Shown here: positions 56,900-64,000 of the stretch, one piece after another | How the letters are laid out: every line of letters starts with the position of its first letter | Position numbering within the stretch: position 1 is the stretch's first letter | NCBI GenBank assembly: GCA_949825065.1 | Contig: OX463854.1 | Span: forward strand, 17,423,226 to 17,487,225 | From: Odontocerum albicorne | Taxonomy: Eukaryota > Arthropoda > Insecta > Trichoptera > Odontoceridae | Length of the DNA stretch: 64,000 bases | Direction of reading: 5' to 3' | Position numbers and translations under genes: made by a program | Notes under the pieces: generated by a model | What the model saw: only the letters and a program-made list of their open reading frames with translations | The model's database searches: none | Told to the model about the DNA's origin: nothing

Positions 56900-57085
56900 T
56901 AAGTATTACACTTTCTCCATATACAGTACGACCTGTGGGTTTATTGTCATGTGTTAAAATGATCGTAATTGAAAACCAAACAAAAACTCTTTTCAAAAAT
57001 AAATTGAGTTCCAGCGAGAAATAAACCCCTAAGTCCCGGGCTACAAGACGGGCGTCTTACTATTTAGGTCATGGAGGTCATAAAA
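56900..57085 (-). mobile_element. tRNA-derived SINE, full length
   Basis: Head (reverse complement) TATGACCTCCATGACCTAAA TAGTAAGACGCCCGTCTTGT AGCCCGGGACTTAGGGGTTT. Tail ATATACAGTACGACCTGTGG GTTTATTGTCATGTGTTAAA at 56918-56957. Third SINE in the same orientation within 2.5 kb. Confidence 0.85.
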
Positions 57086-57289
57086 TACAGTAGATATTAA
57101 TCTGATACATGAAACGGGGGCTCTTTTTTTTCTGAAATAATATTAAAAATACTTTGAAATCAATTCACTCTAACTCTATATGCAATATAAAACTCCTTTA
57201 TGCTCAAGCAATTTCACCAGAAATGTATTCTCTAGCTCCTCATATTTGATATCTACGATTATAATCCCTTAATGAGATAGAGCTGGGAA

Positions 57290-57425
57290 ATTATAACAGA
57301 AGCATAGTGGGAAGAAAACTAATTTCAAATATGTGAAATGCTGACGACACAGCTATTTATTCAGTCGGGGGAGGTGATTAAACTTTGACGATTTGAAATC
57401 TACAAGCCTCACTTTCATTTTCCAA
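57290..57425 (+). mobile_element. Possible LINE RT motif scrap
   Basis: GRKLISNM-NADDTAIYSVGG recalls the LINE RT catalytic block GRxINNLRYADDTALIA. Very short. Confidence 0.4.
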
Positions 57426-57749
57426 CAATCGACAGGAAAAAAAAACAAGATCTCTAGAGTGTGAATTAACGAGTTATATTATCATCAACAGTTGTACAAC
57501 TCAAAATTAGTCATGGCTATCTGCAAGATTCCCTTCCATCTATTTCAGCAGTATTCCTTCTCCAGCTGGTTATGGCTTTGGAATCCCCAATCTTCTACAC
57601 TCTATCGATATAAATATATAAGCCTGCGAAGTCAAGCAATTTTTATAACTTTGTTACATTAGCTTCGATTAGTTATCCGTTATACCTCTGTATCCACAAG
57701 TCATTGTTATAAATTGAACCATACGTGTATATTCGGCATATCACAGATT

Positions 57750-57833
57750 GGTAATCGCTAAGTTGAGTAATATTACAAGTACTCGCTACGTTGAGTCATA
57801 TCACAGGTACTTGCTAAGTTGAGTCATGTCACA
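57750..57833 (+). repeat. 28-bp tandem repeat, 3 units
   Basis: GGTAATCGCTAAGTTGAGTA and two related units starting at 57778 and 57806. Confidence 0.9.
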
Positions 57834-58192
57834 GGTAATCAATCAATTGGGAAAAGTTTTAAACACTAATTGCGATGACAAATTTCGAAAAAATGCAATC
57901 ACCAAATCTGCACTCCAGATATTCGGAATGAAATGCCGTGATAAAAATACCACCATGAACACAGAAGAGCATCTTATATAGTCCGTACTTTTCGCGGTCT
58001 TCTGATATTTTCTCTCTTTTCCCATCTCTCACTTTTTCTAGCCATTGGTGAAATTTTAAAATGTTTTATCATTTTTCGTTTTTTTATCTCATTATAACGT
58101 ACTTTCAGCATGTAAAATACGTTTGTTGTACAATATTTTTTCCTGTTTAATCCCTATGCGTCACCTTCAAACTTTCAACTATTGGCACTGTG

Positions 58193-58312
58193 TCTAGTTG
58201 GCAATGAAATCAAATCATATTATTCCTTAAAGTTTTAGTTTCCCTGAAACTCTTATCTAGTTGGCAATGAAATCAAATCATATTATTCCTTAAAGTTTTA
58301 GTTTCCCTGAAA
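58193..58312 (+). repeat. 57-bp exact direct duplication, 63-bp spacing
   Basis: TCTAGTTGGCAATGAAATCA onward is identical in 58193-58249 and 58256-58312, so a recent duplication or an assembly artefact. Confidence 0.95.
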
Positions 58313-58924
58313 ATAAAATAATCCATTGTATCTAACGGCCACGATCAAAATGTGTTGCCATGTATAATATGTAAGACATATACTCAGCATGTGCTGGTAA
58401 TTGGGTGGCGAGCGTTATTATTTTTGGACCGTAAATAATATTTCAAGTATATTAAAACACTACCATATGGCTTTGTACTTATGAAAATAAAAATCTATTG
58501 ATCATACGCTGTAAGGGTGTGTAATAGTCACCCTCGTTTATAGTAAATCAAATGTACATTGAAGGTAAAGCAAAAATACCACATGAAGTGAATATATTTA
58601 AAATGGGGTCCATAAAAATCATACAAAAATATTTTTCCAGCATAAAGAAAACAAACTCCTGTTTTTATGTTCGTACATATTTTTGTAAATTATTAATGAA
58701 ATGAGTCTTACATTTTTAAATTTTCTTGAATCGTATAAGCCTGCCAGTGTTTCATTATTATTATTTTTTTTATGTTGGCTTAGAAGTTTCAAGTATGGAA
58801 TATTTTCAGGAAATATAATTTTTTCTTTCTGCCAGAGCTTTGCGAGCACTACGAAGATTATAAATTTGGAACGCGGGTTATAAAAATAAAGTCAAAATAA
58901 TAATAATAAAAAAATCTTTTATAT

Positions 58925-59040
58925 TTCCGTTGTTTTACAACACAACCTGAAGGAGTTATTGCCATAGGGCAATAATTCCTTCAGGTTGTGTTGTAATATA
59001 GGACAATAACACCTTCAGGCAACAAATATTAAAAAGACAG
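58925..59040. repeat. SINE-tail palindrome
   Basis: 58935-58963 and 58968-58996 are a 29-bp inverted repeat with one mismatch and a 4-base loop (ATAG), made of the SINE/LINE tail (ACAACCTGAAGG, TTATTGCC) facing its own complement. A third partial copy follows (59000-59025). Confidence 0.9.
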
Positions 59041-59094
59041 ATGTTTTAAAACCTTTTTTGAAAAGCCGTAATTGAAAATATGTCATGGATTAAA

Positions 59095-59195
59095 ACAATG
59101 TAACATTTCCAAGACGAGCTGGTTGGTTAGAAAAAGTGTATTATAGCAATAAGCCCGCCAGATTAACTATTTTGAATTATGTGTATGAAAGAACA
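59095..59195 (+). mobile_element. SINE tail
   Basis: ACGAGCTGGTTGGTTAGAAA, TAGCAATAAGCCCGCCAGAT TAACT. Head missing. Confidence 0.6.
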
Positions 59196-61860
59196 AAAAT
59201 AAATGTATTTAAAAAAAAATCCAAACCCATTACTATAGTATGTTATCATAAGAAAAAGCTGCTTTCATCCAGTGGATAGATGAAAAAAAAATACAACAGT
59301 TTTAGTAGAATTTGTATTTTTAATAGTATAAATGGTGATGATAATAATTGAAAAAAAATACCCAGAAACTGAAAATATTATTGAAACAAGAAAAATCCTT
59401 TATGTACTTAACAGCCAAATGGATAAAAGCTCTTAAGTAAGGAAAACCCACGCTTAAGGAAAACATTTCCAAATTAAGCATTGTTTCACAACTTCTAACT
59501 CGGTTCAAACCATTTTAGTCTGAGTAAATCAGAGCACTCATTGCTTTCTGGGACTTTCAATATCTACAATGTTGCCAAGTTCAAATAATGTATCGTATTA
59601 ACAATCGTAAAAAGAAACTTTATATTCATTACAAAACTTCTGTTTTTTTTTATTATTTAATTTTTTTTCAAACTTTATTGTTTAACGAACTAAAAATTCG
59701 AACTCGCTATAAGTTTTGAAAAAAGGCATCAAAATGTATAATATGAACTTTACGGTTAAAACTTAAGAAAATTTAGAAAAATGCGTGTATTTGACAATGG
59801 CTTTTTTGTGACACCTGCCACATAAAAAATCTTTGTCCTCGTCATCTTCTTTACCCCCATATTCATTAGAATTGAGGCTGCAGCGTTACGACGGTATTCT
59901 TCCTTGTGAGTGGGTTCTGGACCCTCTCGGGAATGGTTTTCCAGTCTAGCTGAAGTTTGTTCAAGCACACTTCATTTATTATTTCATTTGAGAACCAGAT
60001 AATTTGTAAACCCAAATCCGGTTTAACAAATTCTCTGGTTTATCATCACATATTTTCTATCAATGATGCAAAGTTCTTACATAATTATAATAACGGAAAC
60101 AAATTGGATAAACCAGAGGCCATGGAAATATCAGTATGTGCATTGAAATAAGCACACACGTTCCCAAAGTCTCATCGCTGTTTACCGAAGTCATCTCTTG
60201 CCTCCCTTCATCTACAATATCCTCCAATAAATTACCGTTAAATACGCCTAGTCTGTTGGTTCTAGCTTGGCCATAATTCAGCCTTAATTGAGTTCCTTTG
60301 ATGATGAGACAAAATCTGAAACTTATAGGTTTTAACTTAAGTGACAAAAAATAGTTCCTTCATGTGACAATGTTGTGCAAGTAAAAACTGAGCGGTCGTA
60401 AAATAATAAATTCAGATGAAAAAGGTCCCATAAAGGAATATATTTTATACATCTTATAAAAATACTAGTTCATAAAAATAACAATAAGATAAATCTCTTG
60501 TTTTAGTTCCAAAATCCTACACTTTATGAGGAGAGAGCACAATTCAAGAAAACTTAGCTTATTGAATAAATTATATTATCAGTAACGTATTTAAATGTTG
60601 TCATAGTAACTACACTATGACGCCATTACCCTATGCTAAAAAAAAATCATATATATGTTATAGCACTCAGAATAAAGAGAATTTTTCGGCTATTTCATGC
60701 GCAATAATATAACAAGCTACAATAATTGGTTACTTAGTTATAAGCTATACGTCAGGATGATGATTTATAAAATATTGATAACCTATAAAATATAGATAGT
60801 TATAAAATTAATAATTTACTAATTCTTTCGAAAACTAGACTTTTTGTATGTTTTTTCTTTTTCTTTTTTTACATCTGAAAAATCTTATTTTCTAGGCATT
60901 TTTGAATTAATAAGAAACGTAATAATAATAAAAACACAATTTATATAGCGCCGTTTTATAGAGAAAACGGGAACTTTAACTCGAGATTCGAACTCACTAT
61001 ACACAATAAGTTTACGAGTATATAAGTTGAGTGTTAGGATGTGAAGGTAGGAGATGTTATTTTTATTATTTAATCGTGTGACTGAAATAAGTCTGAAAAA
61101 CATAATTTTCGAGACATATTTGAATAAATAAGAAACCAAGTTAATATTTTGTTGTTATCACACTTAATTTAAATAGTAAATATACATTTTTAAGGTTGCT
61201 GAATATTTGTTATTTATCTTTCGCAACTAACTCATAAATATAATTATTTTCACGAACAAAAGAGCCACCAAGTATGACGTAAATATCTTCTTAAATTCCC
61301 TTACCATTGCCAAAAAGATTTCGTAAATAAGTCATTAATCAAATCTTATCATTTCAGTTGATTTTGTTGAAGTAAAATGTTGCGAGCAAATAAAATATTA
61401 ATAAAAGTTTCTCAGAAGTATGGACTCAATATGAGAATATCATTGGGAGTTATTTATAACAGGATTATAGGCAATGGGCTGACCCGGCCCGCCCTGGAGA
61501 CCTACCAGTAGTTACACATAAATATGATTTATTGAAAGATGAAAGTGTCCACACATTTTAAACGAAAATAAAGGGTATTGAACTATCCTTTTATATTGCT
61601 ATTATTGGACATCATTATTGAAAAATATTTTCCTAAAGAGAAGACGAAATATATTCCTTTAGTTTTTATGGCTATTTATCCTAATTTGGGCGTTTCTAGC
61701 CAGTAAATAAGTTAATAAATAGTTTTGAATTTATTTTAATAAATATTAGCAAAAATGTGTAATGAAATTGACTTAATATAGTATATTGAAAATTATATTG
61801 ATTAGTAAAAACTCTTTTAACTGCTGTCGACACATATGAGATCTTCTGTCAACGTTTGTC
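59196..61860. other. Long AT-rich spacer
   Basis: The minus-strand frame 59968-59756 has basic, non-simple sequence (GPEPTHKEEYRRNAAAS) that might be a transposase scrap, but I cannot assign it. A GC-rich patch (GGGCTGACCCGGCCCGCCCT, 61478-61497) stands out. No gene. Confidence 0.4.
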
Positions 61861-61867
61861 TTACTTA

Positions 61868-62060
61868 GGTCCAATTTCTAGTCTGAACAAGTTAGAGCGT
61901 GTATGAAAGATACTATGCCACGCCCATCACAAGGTCAGGCGATGATTAAGTTAAAATTTGATACCTTTACCCTCAGAAGTATATCAACTAGCGCCGATGG
62001 AAGACGTGTTGTTTCGTTATATTCTGAAATATTACACATTTAACGTCAGGCGGTTATCCC
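61868..62060 (+). mobile_element. Single arm of the 47.9-kb foldback family
   Basis: GTCTGAACAAGTTAGAGCGT, GTTAAAATTTGATACCTTTA then AGACGTGTTGTTTCGTTATA and GTCAGGCGGTTATC align with the left arm and loop start of 47906-48377. The opposite arm is missing. Confidence 0.75.
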
Positions 62061-63660
62061 GGAAACGGACAAGCTCTGTAGAAATTAAAGGATATTAAGA
62101 TGCTGCCATCGTATTATTTCTGCTGGTTTTTGGTGACATTCATTATGCAATAATGTGTTTTTCATTTTCAATATATACTCGTAATTATGCTAATTTTAGA
62201 AAATAAAATAAGTTTAACATTTTTTTCTTAGTTTCCCGTATAATTTGCTAACATTTCCAATTAAAAAGCGTATCAGCGTGTTTATCAATGTAATTGAGTT
62301 AATATTCTCGCAATATCCCAAAAACGAGAATAAATTAGGTTCAACAAATAATTCGAATATATATTCTAATTTGTTTTAAGACAAAGGTACCGGTTAAACT
62401 ACTAAATTATGAAAGTGTTGTTTAATCCAAGACGTCAGTAATGGGTAGCAATTTCCTTTTTCCCAGATCTTCGTCTTGAGCATTTGAACAGAGCTGGTAA
62501 TCATCTGTGAGATTTTCGAGCAGATATCGAAAAACTTTATCCCTAATACTGGGTCCAGCAACCATAACTACATAACCTCATTAAGAAAATGAATAACTAC
62601 ATTACATCATCAAGAAAATGTTTAACTACATAATATCATTAAGAAAAACTGTATTTTACATCCATTCATACAATATAACCATTTGACTAGTACATCGAAT
62701 TTTTTTGGCCCCAACAGGGTCGGAGTAACTTAAAAAAACATTTTTTGTAATTTATAATAATTATGTTTATTAAACAAACATTTTTTGTTTATGACGTTAT
62801 ATGTTTGTTTACGTACATGTAAAAAACAAAGAATAACTGTCGAAAATATGGAATAATATTAATTCAAGTATTGTATAAAGAGTTGTTCAAAAATAATGGT
62901 TCAACTAATATTTTTTAGCGTCACTAAGGACTTGACAACAACACAACAACTGTCTTAGATTGAAAATATATTCTCAGAAAAGTTACAAAATCAATAAAAT
63001 CATTATTTTATACGGTTTTATGCTATTTTTATAGATAAAATGATTAAACTTATACGGTTTTATGATATTGTTATAGATAAAATCATTAACGTATACGGTT
63101 CTATGCTATTGTTGTAGATAATGTATTTTTCGGAAATTGTGTTAAATCGCTTACGCTGAATATCAAAGCTAGATTCGTTTTAAAGTGTATAAGCATCTCA
63201 TCTTGATGTATAGCGTAAACAAAAGCAAAATACTTACATTTTTCTTATGAGCATAGTGTATTACATTGATATTAACCAGGGATGACCATCAGGTGGATCA
63301 CGAAGCAATGTTTGGTCGATAACGAACATCTTACAATATGGCATGCGATGTTGCTAAATCTCATTAAATGCATGTACTTGTCAACACAGTCGGCACATGT
63401 CTGCCCTCGGAGTGCTTTGTCGTTTGGTTCACCTCATGTCTTTCTCCCGGTGAGCATACAACTTTATATTGGAGTCTACCACCCAGCATGTCACACAATC
63501 GACAGGCATAAACTCTATTAACTTATTAAGTTTCTAAGCTGCGGTGAAAAAAGTGTATATTTATTTGTTTTGGATGTTTTAAGACCCAATTAATATGATG
63601 AATTCGAAAAAACCAATACTTACCATTTTCACGAAGAATAGGAGCACGCTTATTTTTTTA
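62061..63660. other. AT-rich spacer with two tandem arrays
   Basis: 62570-62665: three 29-bp units (AACTACATAACCTCATTAAG type). 62990-63125: three units of about 42 bp (TATACGGTTTTATGCTATT type). The 79-codon plus-strand frame 63282-63521 is non-simple but unrecognised. Confidence 0.5.
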
Positions 63661-63676
63661 AAATGGTAAAAAATAA

Positions 63677-64000
63677 TTGTTCCTCATATGTCATTCATCT
63701 GTAGCTATAACTAAGAAAGACAATTTGGAAAGACATTTTGTATATTTTCAAAGTAAATATCAGTCGAAATATCCTTTTAACTGTGATTTGAGAAAAAGTT
63801 CAACGAAAGAGTTCAAGTATTTGTTATTAACACAGCAAAATGTGTTTAAATTACCTATTTTAAATCACTTGCAGTGATTATCACATCATTGAAAGCCAGC
63901 TATCTTAAAAAAAATATAAGTCATTTTCTGATGGAGAATTTGTAAAGGAAGCTTTCTTGGGAATAAGTGTGATGTGTTAAATTTAGCGAATTTGATAGGT
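63677..64000 (+). pseudogene. hAT transposase N-terminal part, runs off the window
   Basis: FLICHSSVAITKKDNLERHF then YQSKYPFNCDLRKSSTKEFK and QQNVFKLPILNH (63677-63877) match the N-terminal region after the BED finger of GTF2IRD2/ZBED-like hAT transposases. A later frame reads SFSDGEFVKEAFLGI (about 63924-63968), the next block. A stop and frameshift lie between (63877). The C-terminus is beyond 64000. Probably related to the hAT at 5603-6582, but from the other end of the protein. Confidence 0.8.

Larger units (their letters stand above)
57426..58925. other. AT-rich spacer with two short tandem repeats
   Basis: Contains the arrays at 57750-57833 and 58193-58312 (listed separately). No gene seen. 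Confidence 0.5.

Noticed and set aside
59756..59968. piggyBac transposase C-terminus
   Set aside because: Basic composition is suggestive, but the cysteine pattern of the piggyBac finger is not present in one frame.

Overview
This 64 kb window is AT-rich animal nuclear DNA, most likely from an insect or another arthropod. The mix of Helitron, mariner, hAT, LINE and tRNA-derived SINE copies and the A+T-rich, intron-like spacer point that way; the species cannot be named from the sequence. I find no intact host gene, rRNA, functional tRNA, CRISPR array or operon. Almost everything recognisable is a transposable element (TE) or its debris, separated by long AT-rich spacer. A 200-base run of N at 50937-51136 is an assembly gap.

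Layout. 1-1608 is the right half of a decayed Helitron (HUH Rep, deleted helicase, hairpin plus CTAG end), followed by a SINE tail. 2.9-3.6 kb is a mariner scrap between direct repeats. 4.1-4.8 kb holds two LINE C-termini. 5603-6582 is a hAT element with its target-site duplication. 7.0-7.6 kb is a LINE end in which a 63-bp segment was amplified about seven times. 8.2-10.4 kb is a three-level nest: a LINE 3' end holds a 1.65-kb hAT, which holds a twin-primed LINE. 13-15 kb has a GC-rich perfect hairpin, SINEs and a second copy of the host LINE. 16-36 kb is mostly spacer with LINE scraps of one abundant family ('alpha'), a 25-bp minisatellite, a foldback element and a hAT MITE at 33197-33683. 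37.6-38.9 kb carries two more LINE C-termini. 40.1-48.9 kb contains two Harbinger-like MITEs, foldback elements and a deleted mariner (45682-46607). 49.3-59.2 kb is rich in SINE copies plus a pogo-type MITE. 59.2-63.6 kb is nearly empty spacer with small tandem repeats, and the N-terminal part of a hAT transposase runs off the right edge.

How parts relate. The tRNA-derived SINE family (about 15 copies or parts) shares its last ~45-50 bases with the 3' end of one LINE family present in three copies here. This is the pattern expected of a SINE that borrows that LINE's reverse transcriptase. The same LINE provides two paralogous empty sites that confirm the hAT insertion at 8480-10130. The strongest candidates for something undescribed are this SINE/LINE pair, the LINE-coding 63-bp minisatellite open on both strands, the 16-bp perfect inverted repeat around a GGC run at 13034-13084, several foldback families, and a strong apparent excess of the octamer TACGAGTA/TACTCGTA. 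All similarity statements come from reading translations by eye; no database search was run.
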